DNA of 64,000 nucleotides, from the NCBI GenBank assembly GCA_916700875.1, contig CAKAKS010000039.1:7713544-7777543 (forward strand), given 5' to 3'. The stretch is from Sebastes aleutianus. Lineage: Eukaryota; Chordata; Actinopteri; Perciformes; Sebastidae. This document shows, in pieces, positions 47,553 through 59,616 of this stretch (its first letter is position 1; the number at the start of each line of letters is the position of its first letter). The notes beneath the pieces are model-generated. The model saw only the letters and a list, made by a program, of their open reading frames with translations. It was not told the origin of the DNA and did not search any database. Position numbers and translations under genes: made by a program.

Positions 47553-49368
47553 TTTACTCTTAAACTTACTGATTTGACACTAGTGAATGATTGATTAATT
47601 ATTAATTAATAATTATAATGTTAAGTTCTTATTGATTAATGAAGATTTTTGAAATTGTGTAGGCATTTGAAAAACATACAGCAATAGCCATCAATCTATT
47701 AGAAAGACCTTTCACATTTTATTAACATCAAAGAAACACTTTCTCTTAAATCATATATTTTTAAATTCCTCTTGAGTTTTAACTCACGTCTCTGCTGCCG
47801 TAATCACCCATTTCCAACGTTTTCATTTAAGCGACCCCGGGGATCAATGAATGAAGAAGAACTTAGTCTCATGTCGGAGAGACTTATAAAGAAGACAAGA
47901 GTATTTAATCACCTCTTTACACACTTGAGGAGTTTTATTAGCTTCGACAGCTGTGCCGCATTTAAAAGTTACAAAATGGCGTGAGACGCCCGGAGCACAA
48001 GAAAAACAGATGATGCACCAAACAGTGACACAACCGTCAGACTTTTCTCTATTCGATTGTGTTTTTTTGTTCCACTGCTTTTACTGGCACAGCCTCAGAT
48101 GGTTTCTGTATTTCTTGGTAATTTTTTTTTTTTCTTTAACCTGCTTGGAGCACAAGATTGATGGTGTTTACTGCATGTGGAAGATTTCTACAATATTAGA
48201 AAAGTTGGCATAACTGAAAAGTATAAGCCCTATTTGCTTTCGACAAGTATCATTGTATAATTAATGAGTTACCCTCAAACCTCCGTGTTTTGTTTGCACA
48301 AGATAATGAAATTTGCTGCCCTGAAAACATTTGTTTGTTACTTCCTAAAACTTGAAGTTTGTCTATTTAGCTTCCTCTACTGCAGCTGTTTCTGTTGCCT
48401 GGAGCAGAATATGAAAGTGTATGTGGAGTGGAAGAACACAAAAAAAGAAGTTATGGCAAAAAACAGATACTTTACTGAGAGTTCATACTTGGTTAGTGTT
48501 ACCGGCGGACGTACATCTTCAAAATGTGGGAAGTAAGAATAATTGCCGGGGAAGATTTTCTAAAAGACTAAACAAATATTGAAAATGAAACCGACTGCAA
48601 TAACTGGAAATCATTTCATGCCTCCCAGGTAATAATAACACGGCTTAACTTTTAATTTAAGCAGCAAACTTCCTGGTAAAGTCCTCTGAAGCAGGTGTCC
48701 TTCATTCATTACGGAAGTGTCGAGAATGATCTGCATTTACTATTAGGCATCCATTACTAACAGCTGCTCTTCATGTTGCTGCTCATTTTGCACCGGAGTG
48801 GCTCCACTGTTTCTACTGTGAACTCCGCTGTGTCGTCAACACAAAGACTTTGCCCTCCAGCAATGTGAGCAGGGCGCAACCTTGAAATACAAATAAGAAA
48901 TCTTCAAAACCCGGCTCCCACTGAGTCCAGGTAAGACAGACAGTTTGTGTGTGTGTAGGTGTGTGTGTGTAATTGTTTTGTACCCTTTGAGAGCCTCCTT
49001 GAGTTTTCAACCTTTAAAGTGAAGTGAGATCAGTTTGGACAGAATAAGGATAGAGTATGATAAGGTTACGGGAAGCGTTATAGTTAAGGGATATTCCACC
49101 ATGAATGAAGATTCAGTCTCCCTTCCATGACAGTCTAATTCAGCCTGCACACCAACAACTGCTGCTAACTGGATCACAAACCTGCATAAAATATCCAAAT
49201 GGGAAGAAATGGAAGACGCCTGAATAATTCTGTAGAAGCTGTATGAATGAGGATAGATTACGTGTGTTATTGTCCAGGCTGGTCAGGCAGTGTCCAAGCA
49301 GTATTCGTAGCTATACCTACCAAAAGTAATGCACTGTAATTTGTGTTTTTTTATCCAACAAAATCAAT
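47553..49368. other. Spacer; decayed GT-associated repeat at 48.94-49.08 kb
   Basis: Mostly AT-rich. 48,944-49,080 has interrupted GT runs followed by 'CCCTTTGAGAGCCTCCTTGA', a likely decayed relative of 39,786-40,110. No gene was recognised. Confidence 0.4.
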
Positions 49369-50180
49369 TTATGTGGAATTTACGTAATCGTGAACTAGGA
49401 AATATAACGAGCAGCGAACGCCGTGTAGGGAGGAGGTCGGGGTGGATGGGTGGATCACTTCCAGAGTTAGTTTCCTAAGCCTAACTAACTAGTTTTCATG
49501 CCTAATCCTAACCAAGTGGATATTTTCCTAAGCCTAACTATTGCCTAGTTGACACTACACAACTTTAGCCCCGATGCCCCAGATCAGAGGTAAATTGGCG
49601 CTCGCACATCAGCACTCGAGCATCATGTGTGAACTATTCAAAGCCGCGAGTCGAGAGGCTTCTGTCAAGGACCCCGGCTAATGAGAGCGCAAGACACGGG
49701 TTGAGGGGGAAACCTGGGGGAGGAGGGACCGCCTGTAGGAACTCACTGTATGTGCTGCATTTGCAACTCGTATCAAAGTTGTTGTTGTTGCACATAGAGG
49801 AATAAATAGTAAAAAAGACGTGTAGAAAACAGTTGAAAACGGCTATTTTGTGAACATATGTGCCAATAACAACATCAGCATGTGTCTCGTATATGGCATG
49901 ATGTCATTTACCGTGTATTTCTCGCATGTGTTTCCGTGACAAAACCACAACGACTTAAAGATTCCCGATTACAAGACAGCAAGTTGTGTAGTGTGAACAG
50001 TGCAGCGATCTGACCACTTTGAAAGTCTTCTAATGTTAACTTGGCTTGTGTGGTTTGTATTGCCTAAACCTAAAGGAGTTGTTGCCTGTGAAGACGGAAG
50101 TTTATTTTGGAAGGACTGTATGCATGTAACGAGCAGGAATTGACACATGTTGCTGGACATTTGTCGGAAAACGAACAAGA
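49369..50180 (+). repeat. Dispersed 'CCTAACTAAG' family copy, split by a TIR element
   Basis: The left part 'GTAGGGAGGAGGTCGGGGTG' matches 11,993-12,012, and the right part 'GAAGACGGAAGTTTATTTTG' matches 38,467-38,486. CCTAA-rich words sit between. It is interrupted at 49,548-49,998 by an element with inverted ends. Confidence 0.5.
49548..49998. mobile_element. TIR element (~450 bp) nested in the dispersed repeat
   Basis: The left end GTTGACACTACACAACTT (49,548-49,565) and the right end AAGTTGTGTAGTGTGAAC (49,981-49,998) are inverted repeats matching at 17 of 18. No exact target duplication is evident, and the true ends could extend a few bases. It encodes no recognisable protein, so it is non-autonomous. 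Confidence 0.55.
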
Positions 50181-51134
50181 AAGAAGGAATAACTTTTTTC
50201 GTATATAAGATATCATATGAACCGTTGCATGAGAATACGTTGTCTTGCCAGATAACATCTTAGTAGCCCGGTAGCCAACTCTTCCCTAACTGCTAACTCT
50301 AACAACATGTGGAATGCTGGACATGAACCCTTGTCTCTAAGTCCTGTGTTTTGTATATCTAATTAACCATTTCCATAACCATAACCAATTTACCATTTGC
50401 TTCTATAAAGATGTTGCACTTTCCTGTTTTGGAACAAAATGTTGTCAGTGAAAACAAATCCAGGCAGCAATAAGGGTTAAGTTCAGGAATGTATACATTT
50501 AGGGAATAAATGTAGTCAGGAAAGGTCCTCCTGTATACTGATGCAAATAAGCGTTCAGGGTGTTAAGAGCAGGGTGGGCCGGTGACAAGATAAATGCTGA
50601 CTACCCTAACACGCTCTCCGAGAGTAAGCTGAGCTGCCGCTGCTCTGAGCAGACCAAGTGCTCACACCGCTGCATCATTATTCATCCCCAGGACTGTGTT
50701 CGGATGAAGCCGTGTATCTAATGACGGGCTCTCAGGACATCGAATCATCTACAGGAACGGCGAGACTGTAAATGAGTGTGTGTGTCAGCGTGCTTGTGTT
50801 CGCATTCTGTATTCATGATGGGGAAAGATTAATGAGGGCCGCGCGTTCGGATCTGCGGGTCTGAGTGTTTCCTGAGTGTTTGAGAGTCTAGTGGGTGTCC
50901 ATGTGTGGAGGTACATGCATGTGCACTTTGGAAACAAATCATCGGGAGGAAAGAAAATGCTTCATGTTTTGAAAGCTGTCGGCTTGTTGAGTAATCTGAC
51001 AGTCGGATCACCTCAGTTTGATCAAGAAATAAGTGGTTTTGAAGTGTTTACTCACAGATTCTGACCACAAATCTTACTAAGAACTCCTGTTTTTTCTGTT
51101 ATTTTCCCCCAGACCCCTTTCCTTTCCTTAGCTG
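50181..51134. other. Non-coding; candidate regulatory block at 50.62-50.86 kb
   Basis: 50,620-50,860 is CpG-containing and repeat-free ('TAATGACGGGCTCTCAGGAC', 'TTCATGATGGGGAAAGAT'), which may reflect regulatory DNA. Nothing else was recognised. Confidence 0.35.
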
Positions 51135-51530
51135 TGTCTGTTCATGAATTGTTGTCCTAAAGGATAAAGGACTTAAGGGACACATTCTCTGTTCCTCCCT
51201 TCAGCCTCAGACTCTCCTGTCTTTCCCAGTCACCTAATCACCACACCCACCAGCACACCTGCACTTCATTCCCACATTAGGCCACACCTGCCCCTCATCA
51301 AGCCCAGTGTGTATATATAGGCTGGCCTTCCAGTACTTGCCATTTGCCAGATTGATAGCCTTCCTGGGCTTGCTCTGCTCTGTCTCTCTGCCTGTTCATG
51401 GTTTCTGTAGCTCACTAACTGCCTGTTGCTGACCAAGATATATCTTGTTTTAACCTTACCTGCTGCTCGGCCTCTGATTTCTGCTCTTTAAGGCCACACC
51501 ACGCTCACCAGAAACATCCCAAATCACATG
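51135..51530 (+). repeat. Possible LTR or retroelement promoter fragment
   Basis: A C-rich, CACCTG-rich stretch is followed by a TATA box in GTGTATATATAGGCTGG (about 51,309) and then a T/CTG-rich leader with a CCTTAC-type word. This layout resembles fish LTRs or retroelement 5' regions. No TG...CA ends with a target duplication could be fixed, and no gag-pol remains nearby. Confidence 0.3.
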
Positions 51531-53513
51531 TTTTTACTGGTAAAAATCTAATTTAAGCAACCCTGAGCACCTGAAGCAAGTGGTGAAGATGACAAAAGCA
51601 TCAACTTGTCCAATTACTTTCACTTCCCAACATTTAGGAAATAAAAGGGATATAATTCATACACTGTTCATTTCTTATGAACGTAAACAACCTCAAACAA
51701 AAGCTGACTCGGGGTGTGAGTATGATGATGGGCCCATCATAAATGGTTACCATGCGGTGGTGGGGAAGATGTAAAGGTTTGGGAGCCATTTACCAGCACA
51801 AACTGAGTCTATTACATGTAGATCAATGGTTTTGATGCCAACAGAGCTGACAGTAACATGGCAGCAAATTCCCTGCTTGGAACCTGATATTTGAAATACT
51901 TAAAACACACTTTTGCCTCAGTGTTCTCCTAATAGAGTGCTAAAGGGATGACATATTTCTGTTGGCCGACCAGGAAGTTAGCATCGCCTTGGTTCCATCG
52001 CAAAAAAGACAATGGAAACACAGGTAAACGCTTCACACTACACAAGTGGGAACAAAACATTAATTTCCAAACATTAATATCCTAAACTTGTGTTAACCAC
52101 AGGCCTTATTTCAGACATCTAACCCAAAACCCATTACAAAAACCCCATTGTCTTCAAGCCGAGGGATCCGGAAGTGCAGTCCGGGTTTTAGGACTCACTC
52201 CTGCAGCACTCTATTACCTCTTTCTAATCATTACCTCACTGCACCTGTGACAAAAGTGTGACAACCTTCAGTGTTGAAGCATATTTGCAACCAATAAACC
52301 TTTTGTGAAACAAGATTCTTCTAGCTGCAATCTGTGTGCAAAGCAGTTGGAACATTTACAATTGCTCATCCATTTCTGAATGGAAAGGAGGCACTGGAGC
52401 GTGGTGTGGCAATACTGTAGTTAGATCAATACAATAGAGTGGAATTGTCCTTCCTGACAATACACTGGTGAATGATGTTGTTATACTGATCATTTCAGGA
52501 CTGCAGTCACTTGCTACAGCAATATGCTACATGTACAGGATCTGGATTTGTCTTTGTAGAGCAATAAAATCATCCTCTGTTTTAGCTGTGGCTGGCTATA
52601 CTGACATGTAGGGGGGGAAAAAATCCAATTTTCATCCACAATAGTGTTATTTCAAGAACCTTTGTATTGGGCTATAAATGTAAGTCTCCAAATGATATAT
52701 CTAAGTGAATATTCTGCATGTAAGGGCTTTAAATTGGCCTGGTGATTTAACTAATTTAATATTGTTCCTACACAGTCTTTTACTCAGCAGTTGAGTCAGA
52801 AACTTGCCCAACTTCTTGCCATTTTTAGCTCCCCCCTGAGCTCTACTGGCAGGCCCAAAACATAAGCTGGTGAGGGACAGTCGGTGCTCTGACGAAGGGC
52901 CGGTTCAGCGGCTGGTGTTGCTGAAAGCAGCAGGGTGGAAAAGGCCCAGTCTGGCATGGCTTGGCTTGGCTTGACTTATCTGCTGATCTGAACCGAGGCA
53001 AGACGGTAGAAAACAAAATGCCAACACCTGACACATCGGTTAACGTGACTCCCGGCTGGGCTCTGCTCCAGAGCTGTCGAGGCCAATAACGTCCGAGTGG
53101 TGTTCCCTCGCCCTCACAAACACACACACATATGCACACACATACATTTATCATGTCCCTCAACAAAACATGAAGAAATAGCTGACAATGTTAAAACAGA
53201 AGACGGAAAAAATTAATTTAAAGTGACAATAGAAGTTTTTTGCTTTAACTTGAATGTTGATTGCACAATGTAATGGCTATAGAATAATGACACCATCAGT
53301 GTTTAGATTGGTCTCCTTACTATGCAATTCTGCCTGCCATCCGGTCACAATCTCCCGGGAAAATGAAGGCTAGAGGGCCGCTGCTGCAAAATGTATAAAG
53401 GCTGGCGAAGGGGTGTTTTACTCTGCCTTTGTCATATCACTGAGATCAGGGTTTCTAGTTCAAATTGGGATTCTTGCAGTTGTTTTTGGGTTTGGACAGT
53501 AGCCAGGCTGCAA
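51531..53513. other. Spacer, nothing recognised
   Basis: AT-rich to mixed. An AC-rich tract lies at about 53,118-53,150. The frame at 52,843-53,166 (minus) reads through it and has no recognisable domain. Confidence 0.45.
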
Positions 53514-54030
53514 GCCAAGCCCCAAGGAAGAGGCCGGGCATTGAAGCAAATTTTTGTAGTGGCCAAACAGCGGTACTACAACTTCCGTGTTAGTCACGTG
53601 ATGCCATTGGGCCCAGAAAGACTTTTTCCCATAGACTTACATTGAGAATCAGATATCTGTAACACACCGGATATTTTTTATTTTTTTTTCTGAGGCATCA
53701 ACTTCCCAGTATACGAACAGTTGAATTGCCCTTGTTCAAATCATTAGGTCCTAAAAGTTATAAAATACATTATTAGCCAAATCCAGTCATTTCCCCTCCT
53801 CCTTCCTGAGCCCCAGACCGAGGGCTGGGCTGGGCCGCAGACTGGGAGGCGGAGTTAAAGGAAACTCTACCGCGCCTGCTCTTTGGGCCCAATGGATACA
53901 GAAGACCGCCGGATAATCCGGGTACTTTATCAGTCGTCAGTCGTGCACTTTTTGGCTTCATGAGTCACTGAGCAACTCTCATAGGAATGAATGAGAGCCC
54001 GCCTACAACGCTGTATCCAGTTCTCTCTAT
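53514..54030 (+). repeat. Dispersed repeat, copy 2 of a ~520-bp pair
   Basis: It aligns with 7001-7520 in the same orientation with the same landmarks: GCGGTACTACAACTTCCGTG, CATCAACTTCCCAGTATACG, CTGGGAGGCGGAGTTAAAGG and ACAACGCTGTATCCAGTTCT. It is followed by a short TATATA run. Confidence 0.75.
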
Positions 54031-56158
54031 ATATATATGCTGCAAGCGGTAGCCATGTTGCTAACCAATGGTAACGCTAGCAACCAGAAAATGGACCAGG
54101 AGCTACAAGGAAACCAGGACCAGCCAGAAAAAAACCCCACTTACGTTTGTGGCTAACCTACATTCACGATTCGTTTTCCGTTTGATAATCTAAACAAAGA
54201 ACACATTTTCTTGCAGTGGCCTTTCTAAAATGAGCAGTGGTGAAACTACTAGCCTATATTCTGTTATATCCTGCAAGACATGTAATACACACATACAGTT
54301 TGATGTGTGTATTACAGAAAATACTGTATTTTGCACAAGGGTGTCAAATTAAAAAAAAAAGATCATGGCCTCATTTTAGGAATGCAAACACATGATGATA
54401 GCAGGTAATTATGAGAGTTGTTTCAATTCTAATTTTTGCTCCAGTGAAGTAATCTTGCATAATATCACAGCTGCTTAATTATCTGTCCAACTACAGTACC
54501 TCTCACCACACATGCTGTTCATAAAACAAGTATTGTTTTAACAAATGAGGAAAAAGACCCAATTTTACTGTTGTTCACACTGAAAACATGTTTTTGCTAA
54601 CCAAAATCAACTGTCTTCATTTGTTACCATAATAAAATTATTTGTAATTAGGGCTTTAGACAGTTTTTTTGAAATACTATTATCCCCAACAGAAGGCACT
54701 AAAAAATACCTCTTATTTAATTGGTTTCATTCACTTAACCATTCAATTGTATTTTCTGTAAATAATATCTTCCTGCATGTTGGTCAAAGCCTTTGCACAT
54801 TGCAATGATTTTAATTCTGGTGGTTGATTGTCGCGATAGTTCTAAATATGTATGCCTTTTATTTTGAAAGTTATACATTCAAATAAGAGATCTCACCTTC
54901 ACATTGTATGTGTATAATTAAAACTTCCATACGGTAACTCCAGGATAACGTGGACCATAGAATAGAAGGTCGCCGTTCGACCGGATCGCTGCAGTGTGAC
55001 TCAGATATTTGCGATGGCTGCAGTGTTGACAGTCCCAGTCAAAATCTCAGCTCACCACAAGCTAAGAGGCAATCTCTCCCGACTCATTGACCCATGACCC
55101 CCCTCTTCCAAATCTGCTCACCCTTCAGCTCCTCGCTGAACTGCGTACGTGTGTGTGTGTCTGTTTGTGTGTTTATGTCTGAAACACGAGTGGGTAAATG
55201 TACTGGTATGTGTGTGTTTGGCTGCAGGTACTCGTCATATTTTACAGTGTTTATCTGAGCTCCTACATGTTTTGTGTGTGAATGTGTGTCTGCAGTGTTC
55301 TGAGCCAAGATGACTTTGTCAATTTGTCCTCCTACCACTCGAGGGCGAGTCTTTTGTCAGAAAACTGGAGAGTGCACTGCACATACTAATGAATGTGTCA
55401 TATAACAAATACACTTTATGGCCACCTGTAATTAATGGATTAAGCACATTTCTACAATGGAAGATAAATAATACTGCATTTGGCCCTGAGAGAGAAAAAC
55501 AACTTTTTTCTGATGTGTTCTTCAATGTGATCTAAATTCAAATTCTATAAGACCTTATAGAGGCTATTCAATAAGATGGATATAGGTAAATAATAAGTTA
55601 GTGTGGGCTTTACAATTAGGTCATAGTTTATGCTCACCATCCATTTAATTACTAGCACATCACTGCTTCTATTAGCAAATTTGATTCAATACACCAAACA
55701 ACACATTTTTGTGTTTAATGAAAGCTTTTCATGTTCACTAATTGTGTCTACAAGGCCATTTTGTTGTAAATCTTGTATTCTGTCAGCTCTGTAAAATGCG
55801 CTCTGTAATTATTCAGTTAAATAACAATGCTTTAAAGTGTTGTTAGGAAGGACCACTATGTCGGAGCTGAGGATGTCAAGGGAGGAAAGCTCTCCCATCC
55901 ACAGAGTTACCACATTTGGAGAGTGTAGGAGTGTTGCTGGAGGAGGAAACGGAGGTTTAGATAACAATATTTCTTGAGGCAGTTCTGCTCAGGACAAATA
56001 ATATTGCATTGGTCAAATTATAAAGGTACTGAAAGTGCCAAACTCAAATGGCAAATAGGGAACTCTGATCTAAAAGGCAATGTATTTCTTAAGGTAATGG
56101 CGAGGGTGCTGGACATTATGATACTCCTCCTTTGTGCCCCTTTCAGTGGGCTTTACTT
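54031..56158. other. Spacer, nothing recognised
   Basis: AT-rich with interrupted GT runs at 55,148-55,300. No gene, and no classified repeat was recognised. Confidence 0.45.
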
Positions 56159-56162
56159 TTAA

Positions 56163-56596
56163 GTTACTGTGAGGAACTTTAACCAGTTATAAAACAGTGT
56201 CAATTTAATACTGATGCCTCTATATGACCTACATTAGTAAACAAGATCATTGGCAAGGAGATTGGCTATTTCTAATGCTCGTCATTGGTGCCACTGGATC
56301 GGCCACACAAAGACTAACCCAGACTCCAGCGGGGCCTCCGACAGCGACCAGCCCACCGCAGATAGATCCAGATCTGGTTTCGCTGCCGCCTTCGACCTTT
56401 AGTCAGAGCTCTGGCAGGAGGTGGAGAGCTCCGCGCCCGGCAGCAGTAGCTCCTCCTCCGGCCAGGAGCAGAGCCCCAGGCTTTATTGCTGGGCCTGCTG
56501 AAGGGAAGGGAGGCACAGGAGAACCAGAATCATGACTGTCAGACCGTGCTGCTATAAAATGAGAGGTTTTCTAAAGCGAATCTGGTGCTTGGACGA
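56163..56596 (+). mobile_element. Element family 'AGTTACTG..GAGGAAC', 3' truncated
   Basis: TTAA (56,159-56,162) precedes GTTACTGTGAGGAACTTTAA, the left TIR. The body (ACTCCAGCGGGGCCTCCGAC, AGGAGCAGAGCCCCAGGC, GGAGGCACAGGAGAACCAGA, TCTAAAGCGAATCTGGTGCT) matches 61,170-61,440 forward and 27,263-27,456 and 28,748-28,917 in reverse. It ends abruptly near CTTGGACG. The 103-aa frame through it (56,224-56,535) is proline-rich with no domain and is a shadow of the repeat. Confidence 0.65.
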
Positions 56597-57225
56597 GTCT
56601 GTTATGAGTGCCCTGCTCTTTAGAGACAAGACCCTAAGTGATGAAATTATACTGTATTTTTGTTTTATTTCACTTCCTCTCATCATCATTTTGCTGTGTC
56701 GCTGCCCAAAAGGCACTTATCAGCACTGGAAAAGGGTTCTCCGTTGTGTGATCTCTACCAAGGTTTCTTACCGTTTCCCCATTAAAAATGTTCTGGAGAG
56801 TTTCTCTTGCTTACTTCAGCGCGGTGTCCTTGTCACTGCTGGCATGTCTGATGTTGTTTATTCCATTTTATTCTAGTAAAGCACAATCACAACAGTGACT
56901 ACAGTGAAATAAATGTTGATAAAAGAAATGACGATTCTCCGAGGTAGTCTCCGTATACTAAGTATCCAGCTCCAGTCTTCAGTGTAACAGAAGAATATAG
57001 CAGTTATACATAAAGTACAAAAGTGACCATGAAAATTTAATGCAAACCAACACAACAGCCCTGTAATAAATTAAAGGGAAGCTCTATTTTTCTCTGTGGG
57101 GGAGTGTTATTATTGTCACTCCTCAATTCCAGCTGTGCAGAAAGTTTGGGAGTAACGACGTCAGAGCTCGGACGCCACATATCAACTCTGCATATTCAAC
57201 ATAAAAACATAAACTGGGCGAACAG
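56597..57225. other. Spacer, nothing firmly recognised
   Basis: 56,755-56,830 ('CTACCAAGGTTTCTTACCG', 'TTCTGGAGAGTTTCTCTTG') faintly resembles a sequence common near fish transcripts. I could not assign it. The 114-aa frame at 56,532-56,876 has a hydrophobic stretch but no recognised family. Confidence 0.35.
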
Positions 57226-58135
57226 CCTGGTTTAATTTCCAGGGTGTCAAAATACCGACGTTTTGCCACGACCTTCGGCGTCTAATACCGACGCACAGGC
57301 CACCCTTTAGCACCTGTATGTGATGCACCGGGCTGTTAACTATCTCCAATGTAAACCCATCCATGGCAATATTTGACGCCATCCTTAATGACGTATGAAG
57401 AGCGACAAGGCCGAGAAGGGTCAAACAAACACAGGACTTTCACCCAGGAGGCCGCTGTTTGCGACCCGTGCAGGGGTGAAAGTGGGCTCATTCGGTCCGG
57501 TACGCAGTACCAGGAAGAAGGGACAGGACCAAAACCCACATAAAAACCGTCACAATCACATTTCCAACAAGAAATCACATCTGCTAACATCAGCTCAACA
57601 TACAGTTGGTCACCTCCGTCATGGATGTTATGTTTTCGGTTGGGTTTGTCTGTTTGTTTGTACACGCATTAAGGTCTTTCGGGGAGATGGGGAGCGACAG
57701 TTTGCCTGCGTACTCACTTGGATCCGCGGGGTCTGACTGCGCTCCTCATGCAGACAAGCGCTCTGCAAGTAAACGCCAGGCGCTTTGCGTGGTAACCATG
57801 GAAATGTCATCTGTGCACTCCTGTAAGCTATGTATCCCTGCCAGTAAAACTATGTGGTGAATCAAATATCCTTGATCACAGCTTGTTTTGTTGACTCGTG
57901 GAAATGCAGTTTCGATGAAAGTTGGGGTAGTCTAGTAGGCAAGAACTTCAATCTACTTTCACCCCTGGACCCGTGTGAGAGCAAAAGTCAACACTGACTT
58001 ATTTTAAGTAGTGCAAGTAGGCTACGTTACATAACATACGTAATATATGTAATTTACTGAAGTTATGTCATTTTAACCCAAAACACAATCTTTTACTAAA
58101 CCTAAACAAATAGTTTTGTAGCCTAAACCTAAGTG
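57226..58135 (+). repeat. Dispersed 'CCTAACTAAG' family copy, split by a hAT element
   Basis: The left part has AATACCGACGTTTTGCCACG, CGTCTAATACCGACGCACAG and 'ACACAGGACTTTCACCCAGG'. The right part resumes with 'AGCAAAAGTCAACACTGACT' and 'CTAAACCTAAACAAATAG'. A 497-bp hAT element interrupts it at 57,471-57,967. The same family is at 38.1, 44.6 and 49.4 kb. Confidence 0.6.
57471..57967. mobile_element. Non-autonomous hAT element with perfect TIR and 8-bp duplication
   Basis: The ends CAGGGGTGAAAGT and ACTTTCACCCCTG are a perfect 13-bp inverted repeat beginning with the CAG typical of hAT elements. The 8-bp direct repeat GACCCGTG flanks it exactly (57,463-57,470 and 57,968-57,975), the hAT target-duplication length. 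The 497 bp are too short for a transposase. The overlapping open frames on both strands (57,336-57,860) show no transposase motif. It depends on a transposase supplied in trans and is among the younger insertions here. Confidence 0.85.
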
Positions 58136-59004
58136 ACGCCAAGGAGTCGTATATGTGATGAGCTGCATTACAATGTAGAAGTGTTTATATTTAACCTCTT
58201 TGCTTGGCAGCGTTTTGGCCTTTTCTTAAATCCACTGGCCTTTTGTAGTGTTAAAGTCTTATCTCTGGATCCACAAACTGGCTTGGAATTGAATTCTGAC
58301 AAAAACAAATTCTATTAACAGTCTCTCCTTTTGCTCTGTGTGTCTCTCTCGGCTTTAGTAGGCTGTTATCTCCAACAGAGATTAAGGCAGAAAAAGGCAA
58401 AAACAAAAGGAGTCTTTTTTTGGAAGCAACAGCTTCGTACACAACTTCAGGCGACACAACATCCCTGGGTCCTTGTTGAGGAACACGCTGCAGGGCAGCC
58501 GGATAAACCATGTCTTTCATTACTTCAGACCAGAACGCTGAGCGCCAGTGAGCATCAGCAGCTCTCCTTCTTCCCAATCAGCCCTCTTGCGAGTGAATGA
58601 CAAAACGCTGCAGATGGGCAGCTGTAACCCCGGAGCGGAATTAGTTCGAGCTCAGCTAGCACTTAGACCGAACAAGCAATATAACGGGTTCAAATGGGAG
58701 GAGCGGGAGGGCGGGGGAGTTTGGGGGTTGGCTGGCGGTTGGTGTGGTGAAGATGCGTGCAGGGTAATCACAGAAACTCATGGGGGGGTTGGAGGGCTGG
58801 TGTCAGATGCTAAGACATACGCAGACATGATGGGTGCTGAAAGCAGGGCAGCTTGTAAGCACATTTGATCCTCGGCGAGGCTGTGTCAGATCAAGGGGGG
58901 GGGGGGAGGTTAGGCTCTTGATTGGCAGCTGATAAGAAAGATGTGATGTGTGTGTGAATGACTGTTTAATTTAAATCTGTTGGTTTATCATCCTCTCTGT
59001 CTTA
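58136..59004. other. Spacer with G-rich tract
   Basis: 58,480-58,680 is balanced and CpG-containing. 58,690-58,800 is G-rich, and a G12 run lies at 58,895-58,906. No gene is supported; the antiparallel frames at 58,251-58,868 have no recognised domain. Confidence 0.45.
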
Positions 59005-59616
59005 AGGTCTTTGCACACCAAGTCTGTGTTTTTCGTAGTTTTTAATCTGTCATCTGATAAAAATATGCACAGACACCTTGCACACTGATGGATTTTATTA
59101 TTCACAAAACATGCAGTATAAGACTAAACTGAATTAATTACGTGGGTGCGATGGATAGCTCGAGTCCCTAACGGGGCTAATGAATGAATGACATTAGCAT
59201 GAAGCTGTCGTTTAGCTGCCGAGAGCACAATCCATACCGTCTGATGTTTCCTACATCCTTTTGTTCTGCGACCATCCTCGATTCCAAGCTGCTCTGCAAT
59301 CACCTGCCACAATCTACCTTTAAATTCCACATCTCTGTCTTCTTTTATCTCTTTATCGCAAAGTGGTTCGTGCTGGGAGACGAAGTGAATGTTTAACATG
59401 CCAGTTTGGATGATGACTTTTGCACGGACGGTGGTCAAACAACCCTCTCTTGCCTTCTGACGGATGCGAAAAAACGCAGATAATCGAACCTGTTCCGATA
59501 ACCTTAATGACGAACTAAGGTTTCGGAGCCGGTGTGTAAACGTGATCGACACAACGTGAGGTCTTATTTATTTTTAAACGCGCGACGAAAAACACAGACT
59601 TGGTGTGTAAAGGCCT
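59005..59616 (-). mobile_element. PIF/Harbinger-type element with TTA duplication
   Basis: The left TIR (59,005-59,036) starts AGGTCTTTGCACACCAAGTC. The right TIR (59,585-59,616), as reverse complement, starts AGGCCTTTACACACCAAGTC. The two 32-bp ends match at 30 positions. TTA flanks both sides (59,002-59,004 and 59,617-59,619), the 3-bp duplication of PIF/Harbinger. The 612-bp interior carries a MADF/Myb-like coding remnant on the minus strand, the usual second protein of Harbinger elements, but no DDE transposase. It looks like an internally deleted copy. Confidence 0.8.
59124..59552 (-). pseudogene. MADF/Myb-like DNA-binding protein remnant of Harbinger
   Basis: A 142-aa minus-strand frame lies inside the Harbinger element. 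Residues about 68-90 read LCDKEIKED...FKGRLWQVIAEQLGIED, matching the first two helices of MADF-type domains (Y/C-D-x-x-x-K-E..., then K-x-x-L-W-x-x-I-A-E-x-L-G). A following KGCRKHQT could be a decayed third helix, whose usual form is K-x-W-K-x-L-R-D. In Harbinger elements this partner protein binds the TIRs and helps bring in the transposase. The expected length is about 150-250 aa; the sequence after the domain drifts, so the gene is probably broken. The start codon is not supported. Confidence 0.5.

Noticed and set aside
56224..56535. 103-aa proline-rich frame
   Set aside because: It lies wholly inside a transposon family copy; the related copies at 28.8 and 61.3 kb do not preserve it.
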